NCBI GenBank assembly: GCA_937890595.1
Contig: CALADM010000014.1
Coordinates: 62,001 to 126,000 of the forward strand
DNA length: 64,000 bases
Direction: 5' to 3'
DNA from: CAJMNU01 sp905214855
Lineage (GTDB): Bacteria > Bacillota > Clostridia > Lachnospirales > Lachnospiraceae
Position 1 is the stretch's first letter, and every line of letters begins with the position of its first letter. This document shows positions 52,054 to 61,340 of the stretch, piece by piece. Both the position numbers and the translations under genes were made by a program. The notes beneath the pieces were generated by a model, which saw only the letters and a program-made list of their open reading frames with translations, did no database searches and was not told where the DNA came from.

Positions 52054-52146
52054 ATCATGAAAAACAAATGAAAAATAAATAAGGAAGGGAGACAATGCTA
52101 AAATAGGAAATATTGAGGTTTTCAGCATTGAGATGAGATAAGGGAA

Positions 52147-53928
52147 ATGTCAGGATATTTATTTGCCCATTTTACGGGCGAAAAAAAGGATGAAGAGCAA
52201 GTCTATTTTTCTTTCAGCAAAGATGGATTATTTTGGAAAGATTTAAATGGTGGAAAGCCGGTTTTGCGTTCTGAGCTTGGTGAAAAGGGAGCGAGAGATC
52301 CATTTCTTGTCAAAGATCCAGAAAGAGAAGTATATTATTTGATTGCAACCGATTTAAGGATTGAAGCAGGAAAAGGATGGAAGATTGCTCAGGAAGAGGG
52401 AAGCAGAAACTTGTTGGTCTGGGAATCCGAGGATTTGGTGCATTGGTCTGAAGAACGGATTTGTGAAGTTGGTATTCCAGAAGCAGGATGTGTTTGGGCA
52501 CCAGAAGCAGTATTTGATGAAGATAAAAAAGAATTTCTGGTTTTTTGGGCTTCTAAGGTAAAGAAAGAAACAGATGAAAAAGGAAAACATCGAATTTATG
52601 CTTCTTATACAACGGATTTTAAAGAATTTTCAAAACCATTTTTATTCTTAGAGCGTCCTCAGGATGTGATCGATACTACCATTATTTATGACAATGGGAT
52701 ATATTATCGCTTTTCAAAGGATGAGACAACAAGCCGTTTGATTTTAGAATGTAGTGAGAAACTGACCGGAAACTATGATGAGATTTCGTCTGAATTTTTG
52801 AAAGAATTGGAAGGAGTAGAGGGACCGGAATGTTATCGTCTCCCAGATGGAACATGGTGCTTGATAGCAGATCGTTTTAAAGCAGGAAAAGGATATCTCC
52901 CTATTTTATGTAATAGTTTAGAGAATGGAGAATTCACAATAGTAAAAGAGGATGATTTTGATTTTGGTATAACTCAAAAGCGCCATGGAGGAGTACTTTC
53001 ACTGACAGAAGAAGAGGCAGAAAGGGTTTGGAGAGAATTGGGAGAAGATAATCCAGTTTTGGATGGGCTTTATGCAGATCCAGATTTGGTTAAATTTGGT
53101 GATACTTTTTATTTATATCCCACAACAGACGGATTTACAAACTGGACAGGAACAGAATTTTATGTTTTTTCTTCTAAAGATGGAATGCATTTTAAAAAGG
53201 AAAAGCTGATTTTAGATATTTCCTCAGACGATGTCCCATGGGCTGTGGGATGTGCTTGGGCACCATGTATTGCTAAAAAAGGAGATAAATACTATTTCTA
53301 TTTTTGCGGAAAGAGAGAAGACGGAAAGAGTTGTATTGGAGCAGCAGTTGCCGATTGCCCAACGGGTCCGTTTTTAGCACAATCAAAACCACTTGTTACC
53401 CCAGAGATGCTGGAGGAATTTCCTTTGAAACCAGCACAGGTGATTGATCCTTCTATTTATCAGGAGGGAGAAGAGAGTTATCTAGTCTTTGGAAACTGTG
53501 AACCATATATTGTGAAATTGGGAGATGATATGTTGCATATCGAGCCAGACACTATGTCACGGTTAGATGGGGCTTTTGATTTTAGAGAATCTATGATTAT
53601 TTTAAAGAAAGATGATATATACCATTTTACATGGTCTTGTGATGATACAGGAAGTGAAAATTATCATGTAAATTATGGAACATCAGACTCACTAACAGGT
53701 CCTATCCATTTTGAGTATCCAATTTTGGAGAAAAATGGAGAAAGCCTTGGAACAGGTCATCATTCTATACTAAAACTATCAGAGAACAATGAGTACCGCA
53801 TTGCATACCATCGATTTGCGACTCCTCTGAAAAAATATAAAGAAGGAAAAGGCTTTCATCGTGAGGTATGCATTGCGGAACTTAGATTTGGAAAAGATGG
53901 CAAGATAGAACCTGTTTGTATTCAGTGA
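52147..53928 (+). CDS. Tandem GH43-like glycosidase
   Basis: 593 residues with two GH43-type five-bladed propeller units. Unit 1 (about 1-300): catalytic-base block GARDPFLVKD, VIDTTIIYDNG, and acid in VEGPECYRLPDG. Unit 2 (about 305-593): YADPDLVKFGDTFYLYPTTDG, VIDPSIYQEG and DFRESMIILKK. No signal peptide, so it should act on oligosaccharides in the cytosol, probably arabino- or xylo-type. Both units keep plausible acidic triads. Confidence 0.86.
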   Translation: MSGYLFAHFTGEKKDEEQVYFSFSKDGLFWKDLNGGKPVLRSELGEKGARDPFLVKDPEREVYYLIATDLRIEAGKGWKIAQEEGSRNLLVWESEDLVHWSEERICEVGIPEAGCVWAPEAVFDEDKKEFLVFWASKVKKETDEKGKHRIYASYTTDFKEFSKPFLFLERPQDVIDTTIIYDNGIYYRFSKDETTSRLILECSEKLTGNYDEISSEFLKELEGVEGPECYRLPDGTWCLIADRFKAGKGYLPILCNSLENGEFTIVKEDDFDFGITQKRHGGVLSLTEEEAERVWRELGEDNPVLDGLYADPDLVKFGDTFYLYPTTDGFTNWTGTEFYVFSSKDGMHFKKEKLILDISSDDVPWAVGCAWAPCIAKKGDKYYFYFCGKREDGKSCIGAAVADCPTGPFLAQSKPLVTPEMLEEFPLKPAQVIDPSIYQEGEESYLVFGNCEPYIVKLGDDMLHIEPDTMSRLDGAFDFRESMIILKKDDIYHFTWSCDDTGSENYHVNYGTSDSLTGPIHFEYPILEKNGESLGTGHHSILKLSENNEYRIAYHRFATPLKKYKEGKGFHREVCIAELRFGKDGKIEPVCIQ

Positions 53929-53960
53929 TCAAATCGAACCAACAATAAAAGATAGTGATT

Positions 53961-54362
53961 CTAGGCTTTGATGTTAGGTTGTTTTACGAGAGTACGTTTC
54001 CAGATTCCTGAATGAGTATAGATCATACCAATAGGAATAGAAGAAAACGGAGCGATCATACAAGCCCAATATACACCAGAAAGTCCTCAGAAATGGTTGA
54101 ACAGGGCAGCTAATACCACACGGACAAGGATACAGTTGGTGAAAGAACTGATCATAACCATAGTGGTATGACCTGCACCTGTCATCAATGCATGATAAGT
54201 CAGAAAACCAGCATAAAAAATCTGTCCTATAATTTCAATTCTTAAATTCAAAACAGCGGCATCAATAACAGAAGGATCATTTGAGAAACAACGAGCAAGA
54301 GCAGGAACTCCAATTTCGACTAAAATAATCATACCAATAGAGATACCAACAGCCAGTTTCAT
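53961..54362 (-). pseudogene. MATE efflux protein, 3' remnant
   Basis: Encodes the C-terminal part of a MATE transporter (GISIGMIILVEIGVPALA, LRIEIIGQIFYAGFLTY, MTGAGHTTMVM). A TGA interrupts it after FNHF, where homologues have Trp (TGG); reading through continues in frame to GMIYTHSGIWKRT and a TAG at 53961. Separated from the 5' part by the IS element and lacking about 180 middle residues. Confidence 0.85.
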
Positions 54363-54405
54363 AAATTAAATCCTTTCGTTTGCCATAGGCGGAAACCCAC
54401 TACCT

Positions 54406-54846
54406 TCAGGTGGTGGGAGGAGCCTTGTGAATCTTTAGCCATTGACCCTGACTCTCAATATACTTTTGTATAGTCGCTGACGATACTTCTCCAATACTGC
54501 AAGCAAAGTATCCGTCTGACCAAAATATCCTTTTCTTCCAATACTGTTTAGACAGAAACGAACCATACTTTTGCCATAGGTGATATGTTGTTTTTTGTTT
54601 TATAATCTTAACAATGTAGCAAACCTTATCCGTCGTATCATAACTTATTAAGAAATGCATGTGGTCTTTGTCTGTTTCCATAGCAATTATTTCGTAGCCA
54701 CGAGTATTGGCTATATCAAAAATCTTTTGCTTAATATCGTCAGCAATAGAACCTTTTAGTAGTTGCGTACGATATTTAGTTACAAGAACTATATGTACTT
54801 TTAGGCTGTATTTTCGTCTGTTATGACGATTATATCTATTGTCCAT
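54406..54846 (-). CDS. tnpA: IS200/IS605 Y1 transposase TnpA
   Basis: 146 residues, complete. HUH motif in DKDHMHFLISYD and catalytic Tyr in TIQKYIESQGQW; VHIVLVTKYRTQLL is the usual N-terminal strand. Single-strand DNA transposase. Confidence 0.93.
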   Translation of the reverse strand: MDNRYNRHNRRKYSLKVHIVLVTKYRTQLLKGSIADDIKQKIFDIANTRGYEIIAMETDKDHMHFLISYDTTDKVCYIVKIIKQKTTYHLWQKYGSFLSKQYWKKRIFWSDGYFACSIGEVSSATIQKYIESQGQWLKIHKAPPTT

Positions 54847-54929
54847 AGTTTACCTCTGATAATTATTGACTTTCACTAACTGCTATTATATAATGTATCT
54901 AGTGAAATATCAATGAAGGGAGTACATCT

Positions 54930-55742
54930 ATGGAACAGATGACTATAACAGCAAAAGTTCAAATAGTCGCCACTGATACAGATAAAGTTTTGCTTGATGA
55001 AACTATGTCTGTTTATCGTGATGCCTGTAATTATGTTTCAGACTATGTATTCCAAACGCATGATTTAAAGCAGTTTTCACTTAATAAGGTTTTGTATTCT
55101 ACTCTAAGAGAAAAATTTGGTCTTAAATCGCAAATGGCTCAGTCCGTTTTGAAAACGGTCATTGCAAGATATAGAACTATTCTCGAAAATCAAAATGAGT
55201 GGATACAAGCAACCTTCAAGAAACAGAAACGTGCTAACTATTCCAAACTTCGTAAAAAACTCCAAATGCGACAAACTCCATCTTCAAGGCGAAGATTAAA
55301 AGTTATTGGTCATCGAGAAAACCGTTGGATGCAAGATGTTAACCATTGTGTATCAAAGGCACTCGTTGAGAACAACCCAAAGCATACACTCTTTGTATTA
55401 GAAGATTTGTCGGGTATTCGTAATGCTACAGAGCGTGTCAAAACCAAAGAGCTTTATGTTTCTGTATCGTGGTCGTTTTATGATTTAGAACAGAAACTAA
55501 TTTACAAGGCTAAGCAGAATCAGTCTTCTGTAATTAAGGTGGACCCTCATTATACAAGCCAGTGTTGTCCTATTTGTGGACATACTGAAGAGGTCAACCG
55601 TAACAAGAAGATACATTTGTTTACTTGTAAAAACTGTGGCTATAAGTCCAATGATGACCGTATAGGAGCTATGAATCTGTATCGTATGGGAATAAATTAT
55701 CTTGTTGATAGCCAAGTACCTAATACAGTTGTAACAGAGTAA
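54930..55742 (+). CDS. tnpB: Internally deleted TnpB
   Basis: 270 residues, where intact relatives of this IS type have roughly 370-400. The N-terminal part runs to ATFKK (residue 98) and jumps directly to QKRANYSKLRKKLQMRQTP, so the WED/RuvC-I segment with the first catalytic Asp is gone, in frame. The second RuvC Glu (VLEDLSG, E158), the zinc ribbon (CCPICGH, CKNCGY) and the last Asp (SNDDRIGAMN) remain. It should not cut DNA. Start ATG 54930 has AAGGGAG. Confidence 0.85.
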   Translation: MEQMTITAKVQIVATDTDKVLLDETMSVYRDACNYVSDYVFQTHDLKQFSLNKVLYSTLREKFGLKSQMAQSVLKTVIARYRTILENQNEWIQATFKKQKRANYSKLRKKLQMRQTPSSRRRLKVIGHRENRWMQDVNHCVSKALVENNPKHTLFVLEDLSGIRNATERVKTKELYVSVSWSFYDLEQKLIYKAKQNQSSVIKVDPHYTSQCCPICGHTEEVNRNKKIHLFTCKNCGYKSNDDRIGAMNLYRMGINYLVDSQVPNTVVTE

Positions 55743-55890
55743 ACTTTGTTACAAAGGGTGTTGTCAACCACCCTATGATGTAACGCCACTTTAGATAGCA
55801 ATATCTATTGGGGTTAAAGGTCGGAGACGTAAGTCGTTAGTACGACTGGGCAGTTACAAGCCCATGACCTTTAGGTCGTGGGTAGTTGAC
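55743..55890 (+). ncRNA. Omega-RNA (reRNA) region at the IS right end
   Basis: The 148 nt after the tnpB stop hold several hairpins and end in the right-end palindrome, the position where TnpB-associated omega RNAs form their scaffold; the guide would be read from 55891 onward into MATE sequence. Identification is by position and structure only. Confidence 0.5.
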
Positions 55891-56284
55891 GGAGAGCTGG
55901 AGCATCAAGAAGCAATAGTAATTGTTTGCTGAAAAGAGTAAGAAGGAATGTACATATAAGACCGACAAGCCCGCAAAGCCGAAAAAGTGTTTTAACTGCT
56001 TCTTTTTGACCGTCTTTGTTTTTAGCGCCAAAGTATTGACCTACCAGAATACTGCCGCCAACAGATAAGCCAATGGCAATTTTTGTAACAAGAGTCATAA
56101 CCTGACTGGAATTATTGATAGCCGATAATCCTACACTTCCAACAGTATGTCCTGCGATCAAAAGATCAGCAATGCTGTAAATAGACTGAAGAAGATTGGT
56201 GGCAATGAGCGGAAGTGCGTATAGAATCAATTGCTTTGTAACATTTCCTTGTGTTAAATCTTGTACTTTGTTTTTGGTAGACAT
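55891..56284 (-). pseudogene. MATE efflux protein, 5' remnant
   Basis: Begins with ATG 56284 (AAAGGAG upstream) and encodes the first 131 or so residues: LPLIATNLLQSIYSIADLLI, INNSSQVMTLVTKIAIG, then stops matching at the IS right end after LLLLLDAPAL. Homologous to the first third of a MATE drug/sodium antiporter. Joined to the 3' remnant it would still miss about 180 residues, so the insertion was accompanied by a deletion. Confidence 0.85.
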
Positions 56285-56299
56285 TATTTTCTCCTTTGT

Positions 56300-56491
56300 A
56301 TTATCTGTGGATGGGTAGTTACAAGTTCTTTATATTTTCGTAAAATCATTGACATGGTCGATAAGTTTTGTATATTGATTCTATATAGTTCCTTAGGGAT
56401 AGAGCTTTGTGAATAGCCTTAAACTGCCTATAGGAGTTTGCTTTGAAATCATGCTTGAAGCGTAGTTGTGTTACGATTTTAGACATGGTAA
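56300..56491 (-). other. Unassigned segment with an IS200/IS605-like right-end tail
   Basis: Between the MATE remnant and the AEC gene. GGATGGGTAGTTAC at about 56309-56322 resembles the last bases of the IS right end. The minus strand also has a short open frame (part of a 75-codon ORF) with no clear family. It may be a further IS remnant; not proven. Confidence 0.35.
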
Positions 56492-57418
56492 TCATAAAAC
56501 TAGGACAAGCTCCATTATCATACACCATAAAGGAATGGTGATAAGGGAGAGTAAGGTGGAAAGAAAAACACATTTTACGGCAAAATGAGCATCGCCATCA
56601 TATTTTGCAGCTAAAATGGCAGTGGTAGTTCCAGCTGGCATTCCGGATAAGACAACAGAAACAGCTGTGACAAGCGGATCAAGATGAAGGATCATACCTA
56701 TACTTAGCACAATGGCTGGAAAAAGGATCAAGCGTATAAAGCAATAATATGCGTTCATTTTAGAGAAGATAGTTTTAGCATTGATCTCTGATAAAATAAC
56801 ACCTATGATTATCATAGAGAGAGAAGTTGTACATCCACTTAGAGTACGCAATGTTTTCTCAAAGGAAACAGGAAGGGAAATCTGGGTTATCATAAAAAAA
56901 AGACCAATTGCAACCGCAATAATACAGGGATGTGTGATTACTTTTTTAATAACTTCTTTTCCTTTGGCTTTAGTAAAGCAGGATAAACCAGCTGACCACA
57001 TAACAGTTCTTTGGGGAATTAGGTAGATAGATGCATAGAGAAGTCCCTGACTTCCATAAATACCTTCTACTAATGGATTTCCCATAAAACCGCCATTAGA
57101 ACATATGGTAGCATAGCGCAGAACAGGAAGCATACGTTCATTGGCATGAGGATAAAAGTATTTCCCAACAAAAGTGGAAAAAAGTTGAATTCCGATAGAA
57201 AGCAAAAAGATGACAAAACAGGATGTTAAAATATGAAGATTCATTTCAATAAAAAAAGAGACAATGATGTTACAGGGAAGGATCACATGAATGATTAAGT
57301 CTGTGATAGATTTGCGACCTTCTTTGGTTATAATGTTTTTTTTGCCAAGAACATAACCAATGGCGATTAAAAGAAACATCATGATCTGTAGTTGAAAAAG
57401 ACTGTTGTACGTTACCAT
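56492..57418 (-). CDS. AEC family (auxin efflux carrier-like) transporter
   Basis: 308 residues with about 10 membrane helices (IGYVLGKKNIIT near the start, SMIIIGVILSEI, and a glycine/proline-rich SGMPAGTTTAILAAKYDGD). AEC-type carriers export small organic acids. Full length for the family. Confidence 0.87.
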   Translation of the reverse strand: MVTYNSLFQLQIMMFLLIAIGYVLGKKNIITKEGRKSITDLIIHVILPCNIIVSFFIEMNLHILTSCFVIFLLSIGIQLFSTFVGKYFYPHANERMLPVLRYATICSNGGFMGNPLVEGIYGSQGLLYASIYLIPQRTVMWSAGLSCFTKAKGKEVIKKVITHPCIIAVAIGLFFMITQISLPVSFEKTLRTLSGCTTSLSMIIIGVILSEINAKTIFSKMNAYYCFIRLILFPAIVLSIGMILHLDPLVTAVSVVLSGMPAGTTTAILAAKYDGDAHFAVKCVFLSTLLSLITIPLWCMIMELVLVL

Positions 57419-57683
57419 TTTTAAATCCTTTCTGAAAAAATAAATTGTTTTAAACTTAAATATCCAACTTCTTAAACAAGTGTATTAGCATCTCATAAAT
57501 ACATTTAGAAGGTTTGGAGTTCATAATCATATTTAAGGATAACACTCAAAATTAAAATCTTCAATCATTAAAAAGAAAAATATACTGACTCATTCAAGGA
57601 GAAATTTTAAGGGATAAATTCCCTGCCTTTAGGAATGGAGAGGGAACATAACGGTCAATAGAGTATTTAGAAAGGTAATATTT

Positions 57684-58352
57684 ATGAAGATATTATATGA
57701 AGACAGTGATATTTTGGTGGTGAAAAAACCAGCAGGAATAGAATCACAGAGCAGCAGAGGACTGGAAGCAGATATGGTCAGTATGATTAAAAATTATCTG
57801 TATCGTTCACAACGGCAGGGGAAAGAACCTTATGTAGGCGTGATACATAGACTGGATAAACCAGTAGGAGGGATTTTGGTTTATGCCAAAACACCAAAAG
57901 CAGCAAAAGATCTATCTTCTCAGATTCAAGAAGGAAAGATGGAGAAGAAATACATGGCAGTGGTTTGTGGAAAACCAGAGCAAGAGCAGGGAAACTATAT
58001 AGATTATTTATTAAAGGATGGAAAAACAAATACTTCCAGAATTGTGCCAGAAAAAACACAAGGGGCAAAACGGGCAGAATTATTTTATGAGATCATAAAA
58101 CAAGGTCAGAAAAATGAAATGGATTTGTTTTTGATATCTATCCTATTAAAAACAGGAAGACATCATCAGATACGAGTACAGTTTGCAGGACATGGAACTC
58201 CACTGTTTGGAGATAGAAAATATGGAGGAGAAGGAAGAGAACTGGCTTTATTTGCTTGCCAATTATCTTTTTTTCATCCTAAGAGTGGACAAAAAATGGT
58301 ATTTCATGAAGAACCAGAGGGAGAAGGTTTTGATATTTTTAACATAGGATGA
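57684..58352 (+). CDS. RluA family RNA pseudouridine synthase
   Basis: 222 residues: VGVIHRLDKPVGGILVYAKT holds the catalytic Asp, and HHQIRVQFAGHGTPLFGDRKYG the C-terminal binding block. No S4 domain, so a short RluA-like enzyme acting on rRNA or tRNA. AAAGGTAA precedes the ATG. A CCTTTAGG hairpin-like segment at 57615-57645 may be a weak IS end scar. Confidence 0.9.
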   Translation: MKILYEDSDILVVKKPAGIESQSSRGLEADMVSMIKNYLYRSQRQGKEPYVGVIHRLDKPVGGILVYAKTPKAAKDLSSQIQEGKMEKKYMAVVCGKPEQEQGNYIDYLLKDGKTNTSRIVPEKTQGAKRAELFYEIIKQGQKNEMDLFLISILLKTGRHHQIRVQFAGHGTPLFGDRKYGGEGRELALFACQLSFFHPKSGQKMVFHEEPEGEGFDIFNIG

Positions 58353-58358
58353 GGTAGG

Positions 58359-59135
58359 ATGAAGATTATGAGGAAAACAGCGATTATAACAGGAGCAAGT
58401 CGGGGAATTGGACTTGCGATTGCAAAGAAATTGGGGTTGAATGGGTTTCAGGTAGTCTTAATGGCTACAAGACCAGAACAGGAATGTAGAAGTATATTAG
58501 ATGAACTCTCCAAAGAGGGGATAGATTGGTTGTATGTCAGTGGAGATATCAGCAGACAAGAGGATAGAGAAAGATTATTAGATGAGACATTACAACATTT
58601 TGGAGCAGTTCATGTTTTAGTAAATAACGCAGGGGTTGCTCCTAAAGTAAGACAGGATTTATTGGAGATGTCAGAGGAAAGTTTTGACAGAGTCATTACA
58701 ATCAATACAAAAAGTAATATGTTTTTAACACAACTTGTGGCAAAACAAATGTTAAAGCAAGATATAGAGGGCAGAAAAAGAGGAACGATCATTAATATTT
58801 CTTCATGTTCAGCAGAAGTTTCTTCAACAGGGAGAGGAGAATATTGTATATCAAAAGCTGGGGTATCTATGCTGACTAAATTATATGCAGACCGCTTAGC
58901 TCCAGAGGGAATTTTGGTTCATGAAGTCCGTCCAGGTGTGATCCGTACAGATATGACAAGTACAGTGACTGAAAAATATGATGCTTTGTTTGCATCTGGA
59001 GCTTTTCCGATCGCACGTTGGGGAACTCCAGAAGATGTAGCAAATGCAGTTGCTTTTTTTGCTGGGGATGAATGTTTGTATACAACAGGAAGTTATCTGG
59101 ATGTGGATGGAGGATTTCATATAAAAAGATTGTAG
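58359..59135 (+). CDS. Short-chain dehydrogenase/reductase (FabG-like)
   Basis: 258 residues, classical SDR: NAD(P) motif TGASRGIG, NNAG, catalytic Ser in NISSCSAEV and the YxxxK pair in YCISKAG; C-terminal DVDGG. Substrate unknown. Starts 7 nt after the pseudouridine synthase stop and is followed by the flavoprotein, so the three are probably one operon. Confidence 0.9.
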   Translation: MKIMRKTAIITGASRGIGLAIAKKLGLNGFQVVLMATRPEQECRSILDELSKEGIDWLYVSGDISRQEDRERLLDETLQHFGAVHVLVNNAGVAPKVRQDLLEMSEESFDRVITINTKSNMFLTQLVAKQMLKQDIEGRKRGTIINISSCSAEVSSTGRGEYCISKAGVSMLTKLYADRLAPEGILVHEVRPGVIRTDMTSTVTEKYDALFASGAFPIARWGTPEDVANAVAFFAGDECLYTTGSYLDVDGGFHIKRL

Positions 59136-59170
59136 GATTGAGAGTTTAGATATTGACAGGGAGAAATGTG

Positions 59171-61234
59171 ATGAAACAATATGAATATAATACAGTGATC
59201 GTGGGAACTGGAGCATCTGGGTGGAATGCAGCGGATTCCTTGTTCCATTTGGGACAGAGTGATATTTGTGTTGTAACAGAAGATAGGAATGCGGGAACTT
59301 CCAGAAATACAGGCTCAGATAAACAGACTTATTATAAACTGACTCTTTCAGGGGGAGAGGGAGACAGCGTAAAAGAGATGGCTGAAACATTATTTGCAGG
59401 TGGATGTGTGGATGGAGATCTGGCACTGTGTGAAGCTGCATTGTCAGCAAAATGTTTTTTCAAATTGGTGGATTTGGGTGTTCCATTTCCCAAAAACAGA
59501 TATGGGGAATATATTGGATATAAAACAGATCATGATCCAAGGCGGCGTGCGACGAGTGCTGGACCATATACCTCTAAGATTATGACAGAATCTTTGGAAA
59601 AATCTGTGATGAGAATGCAGATCCCAGTTTTTGATGGTTATCAGGTTATAAAAATTTTAGTAAAAAAAGAGAGGATCTACGGTATTCTTTGTTTAGATCG
59701 CAGTAAATTGGAAAAGGGTAAAATTGAGTTTGCAGAATTTTTCTGTAAAAATTTGATTTATGCAGTTGGAGGACCGGCAGGGATATATGCAGACAGTGTA
59801 TATCCGAAGGGACATCATGGAGCTACAGGTATGGCTTTGGAGGCAGGAGTACATGGTAAAAATGTAACAGAATGGCAATATGGGATAGCCTCTGTAGATC
59901 CAAGGTGGAATGTCTCAGGAACTTATATGCAGGCATTGCCAAGAGTATATTCTGTTAGTAAAAATGGTGAGGACGAGAAAGAATTTTTAACAGAAGCATT
60001 TACAAATGATGGAGAGATGCTTACTAATTTGTTTTTGAAGGGATACCAATGGCCATTTGATGTCAGAAAGGCAATACAGGGTTCTTCTAGGATTGATTTA
60101 TTGGTATATAGAGAAACATTAAAAGGAAGAAAAGTATTCTTAGATTATAGAAAAAATCCCATGGAAAAAAAAGAACTGAATTATAGTGAGATGGGAGACG
60201 AAGCAAGGCAGTATTTGAAACAGGCAGGTGCATGTTTTGGAACTCCAATAGAGCGGCTGCGGCACATGAACGCCCCAGCTGTTGAATTTTATAAAGATCA
60301 TGGGATTGATTTAGAAAAAGAACCATTAGAGATCGCTCTTTGTGCACAACATAATAATGGAGGTCTGGCAGTGGATTCATGGTGGCAGACTAATATCAAA
60401 GGTTTTTTTGCAGTAGGAGAAGTAAGTGCGACTCATGGAATTCATAGACCAGGCGGAAGCGCCCTAAATGCAGGACAGGTAGGGGCTTTTAGAGCGGCAG
60501 AATATATTGCAGCGAGAGAGAGAGGAAGACTTTCCGATAAGATACCATTGGAACAACTTGAAACAATGTTTTCTAAAGAGATTGATGATATGAAAGAAAT
60601 GGCATATCATGCATTGGAAATAGGTAAGAACAAAGAGCAGATATTAAAAAAGGAAGACAATTATAGCGAAGACAATTATAGCGAAGATAATTATAAGAAA
60701 GATAGTTATAAAGAGGATAACTATAAAGAGGCAGGAGAATTTTGGGATAAAGCAGCTAGAAGAATGAGCGATGTGGCAGCTGCGGTCAGAGACAGTCAGA
60801 TGCTTCAGAAAACTGCTAAAATTTTGGAAAATGAACTCAAGAGATTTTCAAAAAGCGTATATGTAAAAAGAGTGGATGATATTTGGAAGATATTTTGTTT
60901 GAGAGATGTTTTAATCAGTCAATATGTCTATGTGTGTGCAATGGAAGATTACAAAAAACATGGAGGAAAGAGTCGAGGAAGTGCTTTATATACAGATCCT
61001 TCAGGAGAGAAATCAATGGAGGAGATGCCAGAAAAATTCCGTTTTGTTTTAGATGAAGGGGAATTATCTTCTCAAATACAAGAAGTGACATATTACAAAG
61101 AAAAGAAAACATGTTCATTTCGGTGGAGAAATGTGAGACAAATTCCAAATGAAGATGATTTTTTTGAAAATGTCTGGAGACAATATCGTGAAAATCAAAA
61201 TATTGATGAAGATGATATCTTACGATTCGATTAA
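59171..61234 (+). CDS. FAD-dependent fumarate-reductase-type flavoprotein with pentapeptide insert
   Basis: 687 residues. FAD fingerprint VIVGTGASGWNAADSL at the N-terminus, TSRNTGSDKQTYYKLT, YAVGGPAGIYADSVYP, and C-terminal GGSALNAGQVGAFRAAEY. Resembles succinate dehydrogenase/fumarate reductase or adenylylsulfate reductase flavoproteins. Residues about 495-519 are five tandem EDNYS/K-type pentapeptides encoded by 15-nt repeats, an insert not expected in the family. ATG 59171 has AGGGAG; ATG 59153 is an alternative. Confidence 0.87.
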   Translation: MKQYEYNTVIVGTGASGWNAADSLFHLGQSDICVVTEDRNAGTSRNTGSDKQTYYKLTLSGGEGDSVKEMAETLFAGGCVDGDLALCEAALSAKCFFKLVDLGVPFPKNRYGEYIGYKTDHDPRRRATSAGPYTSKIMTESLEKSVMRMQIPVFDGYQVIKILVKKERIYGILCLDRSKLEKGKIEFAEFFCKNLIYAVGGPAGIYADSVYPKGHHGATGMALEAGVHGKNVTEWQYGIASVDPRWNVSGTYMQALPRVYSVSKNGEDEKEFLTEAFTNDGEMLTNLFLKGYQWPFDVRKAIQGSSRIDLLVYRETLKGRKVFLDYRKNPMEKKELNYSEMGDEARQYLKQAGACFGTPIERLRHMNAPAVEFYKDHGIDLEKEPLEIALCAQHNNGGLAVDSWWQTNIKGFFAVGEVSATHGIHRPGGSALNAGQVGAFRAAEYIAARERGRLSDKIPLEQLETMFSKEIDDMKEMAYHALEIGKNKEQILKKEDNYSEDNYSEDNYKKDSYKEDNYKEAGEFWDKAARRMSDVAAAVRDSQMLQKTAKILENELKRFSKSVYVKRVDDIWKIFCLRDVLISQYVYVCAMEDYKKHGGKSRGSALYTDPSGEKSMEEMPEKFRFVLDEGELSSQIQEVTYYKEKKTCSFRWRNVRQIPNEDDFFENVWRQYRENQNIDEDDILRFD
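60653..60727 (+). repeat. Five tandem 15-nt repeats inside the flavoprotein gene
   Basis: Units start at 60653, 60668, 60683, 60698 and 60713, the first two identical (gaagacaattatagc). All are in frame and encode EDNYS, EDNYS, EDNYK, KDSYK, EDNYK. Confidence 0.85.
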
Positions 61235-61259
61235 TTCTGACAGAAAATCAGGTATCTAG

Positions 61260-61289
61260 TTGCAATTTTTATAAAGATTGTTGTAATAT
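61260..61289 (+). promoter_or_regulatory. Promoter of the NlpC/P60 gene
   Basis: TTGCAA (61260-61265), an 18-nt spacer and TAATAT (61284-61289), about 50 nt before ATG 61341. Confidence 0.4.
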
Positions 61290-61340
61290 AGGAACGGAAC
61301 TTTTGTGTGTAGAGAATCATAGCAATGAGAGGATTATATA

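Larger units (their letters stand above)
54363..55890. mobile_element. IS200/IS605 family insertion sequence
   Basis: Divergent tnpA (-) and tnpB (+), with hairpins near both ends: CCCACTACC/GGTGGTGGG at 54396-54417 and CCCATGACC/GGTCGTGGG at about 55861-55882. The right end closes in TAGTTGAC (about 55883-55890), directly followed by MATE sequence. There are no terminal inverted repeats or target duplication, as expected for this peel-and-paste family. Confidence 0.9.

Noticed and set aside
53961..54100. In-frame TGA in the MATE remnant as a selenocysteine codon
   Set aside because: The window has selenium genes, but MATE transporters are not selenoproteins, no SECIS-like hairpin was seen, and the gene is already broken.
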